Part shown: in pieces, positions 1 to 8,560 of the stretch
Layout: each line of letters starts with the position of its first letter
Position numbering within the stretch: the stretch's first letter is position 1
The notes under the pieces: model-generated
The model's database searches: none
What the model saw: the letters and a program-made list of their open reading frames with translations, nothing else
Told to the model about the DNA's origin: nothing
NCBI RefSeq assembly: GCF_002797555.1
Contig: NZ_PGFA01000001.1
Coordinates: 1,798,001-1,862,000, forward strand
Source: Hymenobacter chitinivorans DSM 11115
Lineage (GTDB): Bacteria > Bacteroidota > Bacteroidia > Cytophagales > Hymenobacteraceae
Reading direction: 5' to 3'
DNA: 64,000 nucleotides
Program-made: the position numbers and the translations under genes

Positions 1-452
1 CCGATGCCGCCACCGCTACCGTAGCCCCCGAAGCGGCTACGGCGCCCGTAGCCACGGCCGCTAAACCCGTGGCCCGCCCGGCCGCCGCGGCCGCCGTAGC
101 GGCCCAGCCCGTGCGCCCGACCGAAATGGCTCCGGCCGAAGTAGCACCGCTGCCCGAAGCCGAAGCACCCGTTGCCGCCGCACCCGCCGAGCCCGTCAAC
201 GTAACGCTCTCGGGCCGGATTCTGGACGAGAATGGCCGCCCGCTGGCCGGCGCTACCGTACTGGTAAAAGGCTCGCGCAAGGGCACCGGCACCGATGCCA
301 ACGGCAACTATACCCTGGAAGTACCCGCCGGCGACAACACGCTGGTATACGGCTACGGCGGCTACCAGGACCAGGAGCTGCGGGCCCGCGGCGGACAGCC
401 CGTCAACGTGACGCTGACCCCGGCGGAAGGGGGCAAGCGCCGCCGCCGGTAA
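1..452 (+). CDS. C-terminal part of a carboxypeptidase-regulatory-like domain protein (5' end outside window)
   Basis: The reading frame is open from base 3, so the gene starts upstream of the window. About 60 visible residues are an Ala/Pro/Val/Glu-rich linker. They are followed by a beta-sandwich of the CarboxypepD_reg-like type: NVTLSGRILDENGRPLAGAT, then a Gly-Thr-Asp-Gly-Tyr pattern (TDANGNYTLEVPAG), ending in a basic RRRR tail. In Bacteroidota this domain is common at the N-terminus of TonB-dependent receptors; here it is C-terminal, which suggests a periplasmic or inner-membrane-anchored protein. A palindromic terminator follows directly. Function unknown; the domain call is fairly secure. 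Confidence 0.7.
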   Translation, partial: DAATATVAPEAATAPVATAAKPVARPAAAAAVAAQPVRPTEMAPAEVAPLPEAEAPVAAAPAEPVNVTLSGRILDENGRPLAGATVLVKGSRKGTGTDANGNYTLEVPAGDNTLVYGYGGYQDQELRARGGQPVNVTLTPAEGGKRRRR

Positions 453-460
453 ACTGCGGT

Positions 461-520
461 CGTAAGCACCACAAAAAAAGGCCACCCAGTACTGGGTGGC
501 CTTTTTTTGTGGTGCTTACG
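461..520. terminator. Bidirectional terminator, perfect 60-bp palindrome
   Basis: Two exact 30-base arms meet with no spacer. The core is GGCCACCCAGT/ACTGGGTGGCC flanked by runs of seven A and seven T. It lies between two convergent genes, so it can end transcription from both sides. Confidence 0.9.
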
Positions 521-533
521 GGTTCGGTGGCCA

Positions 534-2024
534 TTACTGCTGGGCGGGGGTGTTGGCGAAGCGCTTGCCGAAGAGGAAGAATACCGGCACGCCCAGGGCT
601 ACCAGCATCAGGCCGCGGCGCGAGAACAGGGCCGTATCTTCGGCCACGAGTAGGATAACGCAGAAAACCGAGGCCAGCACCACGTAGATAATGGGCAGCA
701 CGGGGTAGCCCCAGGCCCGGTAGGGCCGGGGAGCGTCGGGGCGGGTGCGGCGCAGCACGAAAATGCCGATGATGGTGATGACGTAAAACAGAATTACCGA
801 GAACATCACGTAGTTGAGCAGCTGCCCGTAGGAACCGCTCAGGCAGAGCAGGCAGGCCCACAGGCACTGGGCCCACAGGGCGCGGGCCGGCACGCCGGCG
901 GCGTTGAGGCGGGCCAGCCCGGGGAAAAACAGCCCGTCTTTAGCCATGGCGTAGTAGGCCCGGGCCCCGGAGAGGATGATGCCGTTGTTGGCGCCAAAGG
1001 TGCTGAGCATAATCAGCACGGCCATGACCACAGCGCCTACCGGACCCAGCACGTGCTCGGCTACGGCCGTTGCCACCCGGTCGTCGGTGGCGTACTGAAT
1101 GCCGCGGCCGGCCAGGGTGGTGGCCTCCGGCGAGCCCACCAAAGGCAGGGCCAGCAGGTACACCACGTTGACCAGAATGTAGAGCGCCGTCACGATGGCC
1201 GTACCGATGGCCATGCTGCGCACCAGCGTCCGCTCGGGGTTCACGATTTCCTCGCCGGCAAAGCCGATGTTGTTCCAGGAGTCGGAGGAAAACAGGGAGC
1301 CGGTCATGGCCATGCCAATGGCGACAACCAAGCCGCTGAGGCTCAGCGGGAGCGGGGCCGCCGATACGCCGGGGGCAGGGTAGCGCACGGCCGTCCAGAT
1401 ATCGTGGAAGTTGGCCTGCACGGCTTCGGCGTTGAGGCCCAGCGTCAGGCCGCCGATAATGAGCAGGGCCAGGGCCACGAGCTTGGTACTGCTGAGCACG
1501 TTCTGGATCAGCTTGCCGGCCCGCACGCCCCGGGCGTTGATGGCGGTGATGCCCACAATGAGCAGAATGGCCAGCAGCTGCACGCTGCTGAACTCGAAGC
1601 TATAGTCGCCGACCAGGGGGCCGGTTTTGAACAGCACGTTTTTGACGCTGAACCAGGGAATGAGCACGCCGGTAAACTTGGCGAAGGCCACGCCCACGGC
1701 GGCAATAACGCCGGTTTGAATTACCAGGAACAGCGTCCAGCCGTAGAGAAAGGCTACCAGCTTGTTGTAGGCCTCGCGCAGGTACACGTACTGCCCGCCC
1801 ACTTTGGGGAACATAGAGGCCAGCTCGCCGTAGCTCACGGCCCCGGCCAGGGTGATGACGCCCGTGAGCAGCCACACCACCAGTAGCCAGCCGCTGGAGC
1901 CCACCTGCCGGGAAATGTCGGCCGAGACGATAAAGATACCGGAGCCAATCATGCTGCCGGTCACAATCATGACGGCGTCGAAAAGAGTAATGGCGCGCTG
2001 AAAGTGGCCTTGTTGTTCGGGCAT
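534..2024 (-). CDS. APC-superfamily amino acid permease
   Basis: Membrane transporter of about 496 residues with about 12 hydrophobic segments, probably importing or exchanging amino acids across the inner membrane. The N-terminal motif GSMIGSGIF (about residues 23-31) is the TM1 signature of the amino acid/polyamine/organocation family, and the overall pattern resembles LAT/SteT-type exchangers. I start at the ATG at 2024 (MPEQQGH), because the 19 residues before it are not conserved-looking and sit in the spacer. Substrate cannot be read from sequence. Confidence 0.85.
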   Translation of the reverse strand: MPEQQGHFQRAITLFDAVMIVTGSMIGSGIFIVSADISRQVGSSGWLLVVWLLTGVITLAGAVSYGELASMFPKVGGQYVYLREAYNKLVAFLYGWTLFLVIQTGVIAAVGVAFAKFTGVLIPWFSVKNVLFKTGPLVGDYSFEFSSVQLLAILLIVGITAINARGVRAGKLIQNVLSSTKLVALALLIIGGLTLGLNAEAVQANFHDIWTAVRYPAPGVSAAPLPLSLSGLVVAIGMAMTGSLFSSDSWNNIGFAGEEIVNPERTLVRSMAIGTAIVTALYILVNVVYLLALPLVGSPEATTLAGRGIQYATDDRVATAVAEHVLGPVGAVVMAVLIMLSTFGANNGIILSGARAYYAMAKDGLFFPGLARLNAAGVPARALWAQCLWACLLCLSGSYGQLLNYVMFSVILFYVITIIGIFVLRRTRPDAPRPYRAWGYPVLPIIYVVLASVFCVILLVAEDTALFSRRGLMLVALGVPVFFLFGKRFANTPAQQ

Positions 2025-2135
2025 AGAGGAAGAATGAGGGAGTTTGGAAGCCGGAAGATAGAAAAGAAAAGCCCGCGGCAAGCAGCGGGCTTCTTCTTAC
2101 ACAGTGGCGCTTGGGCCGGCCGTCGGCCGTCGAAA

Positions 2136-2678
2136 TCAGAATTCGCTCCGGTCGTACCAGCTGCGCATGCGCCAGGGGTCGTTGCGGTTTTTGCGCACCA
2201 GCACCAGGCGGGCGCTGCCGGCCCCGGCGAAGGTCTGGTTGTCGCGCTGCTCGATAGTCAGGCTGAAGGAGCGCTCCACGTAGGCCAGCGTATCGGAAAA
2301 GGCCGAGTCAGAGGTGGGCAGGTACTGGGTCCACTGCAGGTTGGCCGTGCGCGCGGCCTGAAACAGGCGGTAGGTCGTGTTTACTTCCACGTCGCGGTTC
2401 CAGGAGCGGTCCACGTTGTTGGCAAAGTCGCGGAAAGTGAACGTGAAGCGCCGGTCGAGCAGCTGCCCGTAGAGCGTGGAGTCGCGCAGCTGGTAGCTGG
2501 CCCGGAACCGCTCGAAAAAGCCCCGCACCGTGACCGGGTTGCCCAGCAGCTTGTTGGGGTCGGTGGGCACGTCGTCGAGGGCCGGGGCAAAGGGGTTACA
2601 GGCCGCCACCAGCATTCCTCCGACCGTAGCCACTGCCCCGCCCCACTTTGCCACCTGAAGACCTCGAAACCGCTGCAT
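2136..2678 (-). CDS. Lipoprotein, paralogue of the upstream gene
   Basis: 180-residue protein with a signal peptide ending in the lipobox LVAAC, so probably anchored to a membrane by a lipidated Cys. The mature part has an NTF2-like feel: a helical start, then beta strands ending in a W-R-M/I-R-S-W motif. It resembles the next gene upstream (2772-3338), which shares the ending pattern R-(N/D)-x-W-(R/K)-(M/I). The two are probably a duplicated pair in one transcript, joined by an inverted-repeat spacer. I start at ATG 2678 rather than in the repeat. Function not recognised. Confidence 0.65.
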   Translation of the reverse strand: MQRFRGLQVAKWGGAVATVGGMLVAACNPFAPALDDVPTDPNKLLGNPVTVRGFFERFRASYQLRDSTLYGQLLDRRFTFTFRDFANNVDRSWNRDVEVNTTYRLFQAARTANLQWTQYLPTSDSAFSDTLAYVERSFSLTIEQRDNQTFAGAGSARLVLVRKNRNDPWRMRSWYDRSEF

Positions 2679-2692
2679 GGGGTGTTGATTGG

Positions 2693-2774
2693 TAGTTGCT
2701 GGTTGTTCGTTGTCAGTTGTTAGGGGGCAGCTGTCAGCACGAACTAACAACTGACAACCAACAACTAACAACTA
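2693..2774. repeat. Word-array inverted repeat (GTTGTTAGTT type), spacer between two lipoprotein genes
   Basis: Arms 2693-2723 and 2744-2774 pair at 28 of 31 positions, with a 20-base loop. Each arm is a run of TTAGTTG/TCAGTTG words. The right arm includes the stop codon of the upstream lipoprotein (CTA on the plus strand at 2772-2774). The inner 15 bases, GTTGTCAGTTGTTAG, recur exactly in the repeats at 37.8 and 43.6 kb. Confidence 0.85.
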
Positions 2775-3338
2775 ATGCGTTATAAAATACTTCTTCACGT
2801 CGGTCCAGGTGCCGCGGGCGGAAGTGCGCTGGTCGCGCCAACCGGCAATTTTCCACTCGTTGTTGCGGCGCCGCACCAGTAGCCGGATGTTGCCTTCGAC
2901 CAGGTTGGTGCGAAACGCGGTGTCCTGCTGGGTCAGGCGCAATTGGTACAAAGCCGATACCTCGGCCGAGTCGGCCGTGAAGAGCTGGTCGCGCCGGTCG
3001 GTGAGGGTCAGCTGGTTGGTAGCCCCGGCGGCCAGGCGGCGGCGCAGGCTGTTGAAATAGTCGCGCTCCTCGCTCACGCTCCAGTTGGCAAACAGGGCAG
3101 CGGCCGTGCCGGCCGCCGTGGGGTCGGGCACGAAGCGGTAGGCCGGGCCGCTAAAGCACCGCTCGTAGTTGGTCACGTTGGCCCGCTGCACGGCCGCCGT
3201 GAAGTTGGCGAGCAGAATATCAATCTGGGTGGGCGTAATCCAGTCACTGACGGCATCTGCGGGCTCGGGTTCCCGAATCTGGAAGCAGGCCGCGCATAGC
3301 AGGGCCGGAGCAAGCAGCAAAAGCCAACGACGAAGCAT
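2772..3338 (-). CDS. Lipoprotein of unknown function
   Basis: 188 residues starting with a short SPII signal, lipobox LCAAC (Cys about residue 18). The mature domain mixes helices and strands and ends NNEWKIAGWRDQR, similar to NTF2/SnoaL-like folds. First gene of a likely two-gene unit with its paralogue at 2136-2678. An 18-base palindrome lies upstream in the divergent promoter region. No specific function can be assigned. Confidence 0.65.
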   Translation of the reverse strand: MLRRWLLLLAPALLCAACFQIREPEPADAVSDWITPTQIDILLANFTAAVQRANVTNYERCFSGPAYRFVPDPTAAGTAAALFANWSVSEERDYFNSLRRRLAAGATNQLTLTDRRDQLFTADSAEVSALYQLRLTQQDTAFRTNLVEGNIRLLVRRRNNEWKIAGWRDQRTSARGTWTDVKKYFITH

Positions 3339-3353
3339 AGCGCGCGAAACGGT

Positions 3354-3371
3354 GTATCTTGTCCAAGATAC
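3354..3371. promoter_or_regulatory. Operator-like palindrome in a divergent promoter region
   Basis: GTATCTTG-TC-CAAGATAC has perfect 8-base arms around a 2-base centre. It lies between the divergent genes ending their 5' parts at 3338 (minus) and 3422 (plus). It may be a binding site for a dimeric regulator; no cognate regulator is identifiable. Confidence 0.4.
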
Positions 3372-3421
3372 GACTCGTCGCCGGACTAGCCGCGCGGCGG
3401 GGCCAGGTCTTCTGCTTTTCT

Positions 3422-4093
3422 ATGCTACTTCATCGTTTGCTACTGTTGGGCGGCGGGCTACTGGCAGCCCTGGGCGGGGAGGCCCAGCGCCTCGAGCGGC
3501 CCCGGGTGCCGGCCCGGCAGCTGGCCTGCACCATCGAGCCCATTGCCCGGGAGCATTACCAGGGAGAGCCAATTATCTTCCGGGTGCGCATTCAGAACAA
3601 GGCCGACTCCGCCCTGACGCTGGTGTACGCCCTGGAAGGCTCCGACGCGCTTTTTCGCGCCCCGGCCGCGTATTTCGTGGCCCGGCAGCTGCGGCCGGCC
3701 CAGCTGCCCGCTGCTGGCATCCGGTGCGGCACGGTTGCCGGCCTCGACTCCACCGACTTTGTGACCCTGTCACCCCAGGCCAGTTTCAACCCCTTGCTCA
3801 AGGTGGCGCAGGTGAATTTTCTGATTCCCCAGATTTACCCCACGCTACCGGCCGGCGACTACGAAATCACCTTTCATTACGCCACCCTGGAGCCCGAGCA
3901 GGGGCCGTGGATGGGTAACGGCACCTACTGGCCCGAGCAGGGCGGGCAAAGCCCGGAAACGCTACGGGCCCGGCACTGGGCCGCCATGCGCCGGCAACTG
4001 CGCCGGGTGCCGCGCGTAAGCCTGCAGAGTAACCCCGTGCGGGTGCACGTGGAACCGGCCCGGCCCAGTGCCGCGCAGTTGGGCCACGAATAG
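3422..4093 (+). CDS. Secreted protein of unknown function
   Basis: 223 residues beginning with a Sec signal peptide (MLLHRLLLLGGGLLAALGG, cleavage near GEAQ). The mature part looks all-beta, with an early segment GEPIIFRVRIQNKADSALTL typical of immunoglobulin-like or CARDB-like sandwiches. I start at ATG 3422; the open frame extends to a TTG at 3359, but that overlaps the palindrome and lacks a signal sequence. No known family recognised. Confidence 0.6.
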   Translation: MLLHRLLLLGGGLLAALGGEAQRLERPRVPARQLACTIEPIAREHYQGEPIIFRVRIQNKADSALTLVYALEGSDALFRAPAAYFVARQLRPAQLPAAGIRCGTVAGLDSTDFVTLSPQASFNPLLKVAQVNFLIPQIYPTLPAGDYEITFHYATLEPEQGPWMGNGTYWPEQGGQSPETLRARHWAAMRRQLRRVPRVSLQSNPVRVHVEPARPSAAQLGHE

Positions 4094-4094
4094 C

Positions 4095-4102
4095 TACTTT
4101 TG
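4095..4102 (+). promoter_or_regulatory. -7 box TACTTTTG for the 4132 gene
   Basis: Exact match to the Bacteroidota consensus TAnnTTTG, 29 bases before the ATG. No clear -33 TTTG at a suitable distance was seen. Confidence 0.45.
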
Positions 4103-4131
4103 CCGCCCGTTACTTCTCCCGCCACCGCGTA

Positions 4132-6867
4132 ATGTCGCAAAAGCTTCTGGTGTTTCTGATAGGCTTGCTGCTGGTTTCGGCCCTTGGCTCCTACGTGTAC
4201 TATCGCCGCGCCGTGGCTAGCGTGCCCGTCGACCCCTGGTCGCTGGTGCCCGACGATGCGGTGTTCGTGGTGGCCACCCGCGACCATGCCACCCTGGTGC
4301 GCCACCTGAAAGAAACCCAGCTCTGGGACAATCTGACGGCCGTGCGCTACTTCCAGCAGGTGGAGGAGCACGTGGGCCTGGTCGACAGCATCACGGGCAC
4401 GCCCAACGTGGTGCTGCGGTTTTTGGGCACCAAAAAAGTGCTGACCTCGGTGCACGTCACTGGGGCGCGCACCTTCGACGTGCTCTTTCAGGTGCCCATC
4501 GGCAGCGTGCGTGAGTACCGGCAGGTGCGCACCCTGGTTGATGGCCTGACCCGCGACCCGCACTACCAGGTCGGCACCCGCGAGTATCTGGGCGAGCAGC
4601 TGACCGAGATTCGGGAGCGGGACACGGACGAGGGCATGACCTTCTTTAACTACCGCAACCACCTGGTGATGAGTGCCAGCCCGGCCTTGGTGGAGGGTGT
4701 GGTGCAACGCCTGCAACACCCGAATCTGCCCTCCGTTGCGGCCGACTTCCAGAGCACCGACTTCCTGCAGCTCAAGGACGTAGACGCCACGCTGCTGATT
4801 AATTACCGGCGGCTGCCGCGGTTTTTGAGCGTGTTTTTCCGGCCCGAGGCCGAGCCCGGCATCAGCACCGTGACCAGCCTGGCCCGTAACGGGCAGTTTG
4901 AAATGAAGCTGGCCGGCAACAAGGTGGTGTTCAACGGCTTTGCCAACCCCGAAACGGCCCGCGACGCGCTGCAGCAGCGCCTGCGCCTGCAGCCCACTCA
5001 GCGCCTGCGCATGGCCGAAGTATTGTCGTTGCGAACGGCCGTGCTGGTGCATTTGGGCCTGGGGCCGGTGCAGGTGCTGCGCCCGGCCCGCCCAGCCAAT
5101 GTCGATTCGCTAAACCAGCAAAACCTCCCGCTGCTGGACAGCCTGGCCGCCGGCCTGCGGGAAGAAGCCGCCCTGTGCTACCTGGCCACGCCCTCGGCCC
5201 GAATCCGGCCGGCCAAGCTGGCCCTGGTATACTGTGCCAATCCGGCCAAGGCGGCTATTCTGCTGGGCCAATTGCGGCGGCAGAACGGGGCCAGCCCGGC
5301 CTTCGAGCGAGTGGGACCCTACCAGATTTATCAAACTGGCGTGCCCGAGCTGCCGGCCCAGCTGCTGGGGCCCCTGTTCCGGGGTTTCGCCCTGCCCGCC
5401 GTGGCCCAGGTCGGCAACTACCTGGCTTTCGGTGAGGAAGCGGCCGACCTGCGTCTGTGGCTCACCGACGTGGCGGCGGGTGAAGTCTGGAGCCGCTCGC
5501 CTACGCAGGTGGCTTTTTTGCAGGAACTCCAGCCCCAGGCTCGCCTGCGGGTCCTGATTGACACGCGTAACAGCTGGAACGTGCTGCTGCGCGGCTTGGT
5601 GGAGGAGCGCCGGGCCGGGCTGCTGCGCAACGAAACCCTGTTTCAGCGCTTTCCCCAGATTGCCCTGCAGTTTGTGCCGCCCGCCAACGAAGCCGAACCC
5701 GGCGCCCAGTATTTCACCCAGCTCGTGCTGCGGCATCCGGCCATCGGGCCGGCCGTGGCCAAGCCGCAGGCGGCCAACGGGACGGGTGGGGCCCTGGCCT
5801 TCAAAACGCCCTTGACCAGCGCCCCGGCCCTGGTGCCCGTGACCGGGGCCCGCGTACCCGGCGTGCTGGTGCAGGACAACCAGCACGTATTGCACTACGT
5901 GACGCCCGACAACGTGGTGGCCTGGTCCGATTCGCTGCTTGGGCCGCTGGTGGGCACCGTGCACCGGCTTACCACGGGCCCGGCTACGGGCTACCTTTTT
6001 GCCACCCCTAGCCGCCTGCACCTGCTCGACGAGAGCGGGCGGGAGCGACCCGACTTCCCCCTGAACCTGCCCGACAGCGTGCAGGCTTCGTCCCTGACTA
6101 TTTCGCCGCCGATGGGGCGGCAGGCGCCACGGCTGCTGGTGGGCGGCGGGGGCGGCAATCTGTTCCTCTACGACACCAACGGCCGCGCTTACGCCGGCTG
6201 GCAGCCCAAGCGCATGGAGTTCGGGCTGGCCGCCCCGCCCCAGTACTTGGTGGTAGGAGGGCGCGACGTCATCGTGGTGCTGCTCGAAAACGGGTATATC
6301 TACGCCTACGACGAGCAGGGCAGCGTGTATCCGGGTTTCCCCATCAGCGTGGGGGCGCGGCTGCACTCGGGCGCCTTTGTGGAAAGCGGCCCCACCTTGC
6401 GCCGCACTCGTCTGACGGTGGTCAGCCAGCACGGGGAGCGGGTCAGCTTCACGCTGAGCGGCGAAATCGTGGGGCGCAGCCGGGTGGCTACCTGGAGCCG
6501 CAGCTCGGTGTTTGGGCTGGTGCCCGACCAGAATCAGCGCCGCTACGTGGTGGTGCGCCAGGATGGGGGCCGCCTGAACCTGTTTGAGCCCTCGGGCCGG
6601 CCGCTGCTCAGCCAGAGCTTCGTGACCTCGGGCCCCAAGCCGGTGCAGTTCCTGAGCTTCGGTACCGGCCGCGACGCCTACGTGCTGACCGAGCCCGGCC
6701 CGCACAAGGCCTACATCTACGACACCCAGGGCCGCCTCGTGGGCGGGCAGCCCTTCGACAGCAGCGCCCCCACCGTAGGCCTGGCCTTCGACGCGGGCAC
6801 CAACACCTACCAGCTCTACCGCATCATTGGCAACGAGCTCCGCCGCACCGCGCTGAAGTTTAATTGA
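4132..6867 (+). CDS. DUF3352-like membrane-anchored protein with C-terminal beta-propeller
   Basis: 911 residues. An N-terminal membrane anchor (about residues 4-25) is followed by DPWSLVPDDAVFVVATRD, which is typical of DUF3352 proteins of Bacteroidota. The middle (about 30-500) repeats alpha/beta units. The last 350 residues contain propeller-like blades (for example LFLYDTNGRAYAGWQP, IYAYDEQGSVYPGFPI, AYIYDTQGRLVGGQP), each with a Y-D-x-x-G turn as in PQQ-type repeats. Probably faces the periplasm. Family role is unknown; the domain call is moderately secure. Confidence 0.6.
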   Translation: MSQKLLVFLIGLLLVSALGSYVYYRRAVASVPVDPWSLVPDDAVFVVATRDHATLVRHLKETQLWDNLTAVRYFQQVEEHVGLVDSITGTPNVVLRFLGTKKVLTSVHVTGARTFDVLFQVPIGSVREYRQVRTLVDGLTRDPHYQVGTREYLGEQLTEIRERDTDEGMTFFNYRNHLVMSASPALVEGVVQRLQHPNLPSVAADFQSTDFLQLKDVDATLLINYRRLPRFLSVFFRPEAEPGISTVTSLARNGQFEMKLAGNKVVFNGFANPETARDALQQRLRLQPTQRLRMAEVLSLRTAVLVHLGLGPVQVLRPARPANVDSLNQQNLPLLDSLAAGLREEAALCYLATPSARIRPAKLALVYCANPAKAAILLGQLRRQNGASPAFERVGPYQIYQTGVPELPAQLLGPLFRGFALPAVAQVGNYLAFGEEAADLRLWLTDVAAGEVWSRSPTQVAFLQELQPQARLRVLIDTRNSWNVLLRGLVEERRAGLLRNETLFQRFPQIALQFVPPANEAEPGAQYFTQLVLRHPAIGPAVAKPQAANGTGGALAFKTPLTSAPALVPVTGARVPGVLVQDNQHVLHYVTPDNVVAWSDSLLGPLVGTVHRLTTGPATGYLFATPSRLHLLDESGRERPDFPLNLPDSVQASSLTISPPMGRQAPRLLVGGGGGNLFLYDTNGRAYAGWQPKRMEFGLAAPPQYLVVGGRDVIVVLLENGYIYAYDEQGSVYPGFPISVGARLHSGAFVESGPTLRRTRLTVVSQHGERVSFTLSGEIVGRSRVATWSRSSVFGLVPDQNQRRYVVVRQDGGRLNLFEPSGRPLLSQSFVTSGPKPVQFLSFGTGRDAYVLTEPGPHKAYIYDTQGRLVGGQPFDSSAPTVGLAFDAGTNTYQLYRIIGNELRRTALKFN

Positions 6868-7121
6868 TTGTTAATTGTTGTTAGTTGATTGTTGTTCGTT
6901 GTTAGGGCTGTCATCCTGAACGGCGCGAAGCAGAGTGAAGGACCTTCCTCACCTACCCCACTGAGGGTTGTACCAACGTACCAAAGCCCTTTTCCACGCA
7001 AGCAGAAAAGGGCTTTGGTACGTTGAATGATGCTTGTTACGAAGGCGAGGCAGGTCCTTCGGCTGCGCCTCAGGAGGACAGCCCTAACAACGAACAACAA
7101 TCAACTAACAACAATTAACAA
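6868..7121. repeat. Word-array inverted repeat (GTTGTTAGTT type) enclosing a MITE-like element
   Basis: Arms 6868-6912 and 7077-7121 are perfectly complementary over 45 bases and consist of TTAGTTG/TTGTTCGTTG words. A further word run continues to 7138, next to the corA stop codon. Between the arms is the separate element at 6908-7081. It fills the space between convergent genes. Confidence 0.9.
6908..7081. repeat. MITE-like element, copy A
   Basis: Ends CTGTCATCCTGA and TCAGGAGGACAG (11 of 12 complementary). A subterminal GAAGGACCTTC pairs loosely with AGGTCCTTC. The centre is a perfect 20-base hairpin (6974-6993 with 7006-7025) that includes CAACGTACCAAAGCCC. A related copy is at 25608-25791. 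No coding capacity. Confidence 0.75.
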
Positions 7122-7138
7122 CAGTCAACTAACAACAA

Positions 7139-8338
7139 TCACCGATTCGTCAGCCAGCCTTTGCGGTAGAAGTAGATGAGCTGCCCGGCCACGATGACGG
7201 CCAGCAGGCCCAGTAGGGCGGGGTAGCCCCAGGGCTCGTAGAGCTCGGGCATGTTGAGGTGGTTGATGGTGCCGTTGGGGTTTTCGCGCTGGAAATTCAT
7301 GCCGTAGAGGCCCACCACGAAGCTCAGGGGAATGAAAATGCTGCTGATGATGGTCAGCACTTTCATTACCTCGTTCATGCGGTTGCTTTGGTCGGAGAGG
7401 TACAAGTCCATCAGGCTGCTGATGGATTCGCGGTAGCTCTCGGCCAGGTCCATGGCCTGGATGGCGTGGTCATAGCAGTCTTTGAAGTAAACTTTGATTT
7501 CCTCGGGAATAACCTGGTCGGGCATGCGCAGGATTTCGGCAATCTTCTCGCGCTCGGGGTACACCAGGCGGCGGAAGCGCACGATGTCCTTCTTGATCTG
7601 CAGAATCCGGCTGAGCAGGCGGCGGTTGGGCCGGCCGTTAAAAATCCGGTCTTCCAGAATCTCGATATAGTCGCCGATGGCGGCCATGGTGGGGTAGTAG
7701 TGGTCGAGCACCACGTCGGTGAGGGCGTAGGCCAGGTACAGCGGCGGCTTGTGCCGGATCATGCTAAAGCCCGAGCGCAGGCGGTTGCGCACCGAGTCGA
7801 GGCAGTCGTCGTAGTCGTCCTGAAACGAAACCACGAAGTTGTCGCCCGTGACGAGGGAAAGCTGGTCGTCGTCGATTTCCAGGGACGAGGTGAAGTCCGT
7901 CATCCGGGACACCAGAAACAGGCGGTCCTCGTCAAAGACGTCCACTTTGGCCCGCTGGTAGTCGCCCAGCACGTCTTCCATGTGCAGGGCGTGAATCCCG
8001 AAATCCTGCATCAGCCGCTGAATCAGGCCCAGGTCGTTGTAGCCGCGCACGTCGAGCCAGTGCTTAAGCTGGGGGTTGGCCTGGAAGTAGTGCAGCAGCT
8101 CGTCGTAGCTGTCGTATTCCTGCTCGGTGAAAAACGAGCTGCTGTAGGAAATCAAAAACAGGCGGGGCCGTAGGGAGCCTTCCCGGATGGTGAGCGTGCC
8201 GGGGCGCTGGCCCACCTGCTGCTCCCGGGCCTGCTGGGTGGCGGCCCGGTCGGAAATGCCGGTGCGGGGCTCGGGTGCTTCGTAATCCGGGTCGAGGTCG
8301 GCGGCAGAGGAAAGCGGCAGGGAAGGGTCGGCAGTCAT
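7139..8338 (-). CDS. corA: CorA-family magnesium/cobalt transporter
   Basis: 399 residues: a long acidic cytoplasmic N-terminal domain, a helical stalk, then two C-terminal transmembrane segments. The signature YGMNF stands at the end of TM1, as required for the CorA pore. The loop after it (QRENPNGTINHLNMPE) carries the acidic/Asn residues typical of this family. I start at ATG 8338; the open frame upstream gives a Cys-rich extension without family character. Forms homopentamers in known members. Confidence 0.9.
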   Translation of the reverse strand: MTADPSLPLSSAADLDPDYEAPEPRTGISDRAATQQAREQQVGQRPGTLTIREGSLRPRLFLISYSSSFFTEQEYDSYDELLHYFQANPQLKHWLDVRGYNDLGLIQRLMQDFGIHALHMEDVLGDYQRAKVDVFDEDRLFLVSRMTDFTSSLEIDDDQLSLVTGDNFVVSFQDDYDDCLDSVRNRLRSGFSMIRHKPPLYLAYALTDVVLDHYYPTMAAIGDYIEILEDRIFNGRPNRRLLSRILQIKKDIVRFRRLVYPEREKIAEILRMPDQVIPEEIKVYFKDCYDHAIQAMDLAESYRESISSLMDLYLSDQSNRMNEVMKVLTIISSIFIPLSFVVGLYGMNFQRENPNGTINHLNMPELYEPWGYPALLGLLAVIVAGQLIYFYRKGWLTNR

Positions 8339-8502
8339 GAGCAGGAAGTAGGACGCGGCAAGGGCAGCAGCAGGGCGGGCCCGGTAAGAGCCCGCGCCGG
8401 ATGCCAAAGTAGGGTTTTGAACGTGGCCTTTTGATGAAGCGGCCGTGAAGCAGGCGTTTTTCCCGGTTGCATACGGCAAAACAAGCCAGCAGATAAAGGC
8501 GC

Positions 8503-8531
8503 CGCCCACCGAAAACAGGCTTCGGTGGGCG
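8503..8531 (-). terminator. Stem-loop downstream of the DMT transporter
   Basis: CGCCCACCGAA (8503-8513) pairs perfectly with TTCGGTGGGCG (8521-8531) around a 7-base loop. It lies just after the transporter stop and lacks a clear U-run, so it may be a terminator or a processing or stability hairpin. Confidence 0.45.
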
Positions 8532-8560
8532 ACGGGGCATCGGGCGGCGAAAGAACCGGG

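Noticed and set aside
1053..1886. 277-codon plus-strand frame opposite the amino acid permease
   Set aside because: His/Gly/Gln-rich antisense of a well-supported membrane protein; typical high-GC shadow.
6816..7100. 94-codon minus-strand frame
   Set aside because: Made entirely of the word-array repeat and MITE-like element, plus the end of the neighbouring gene.
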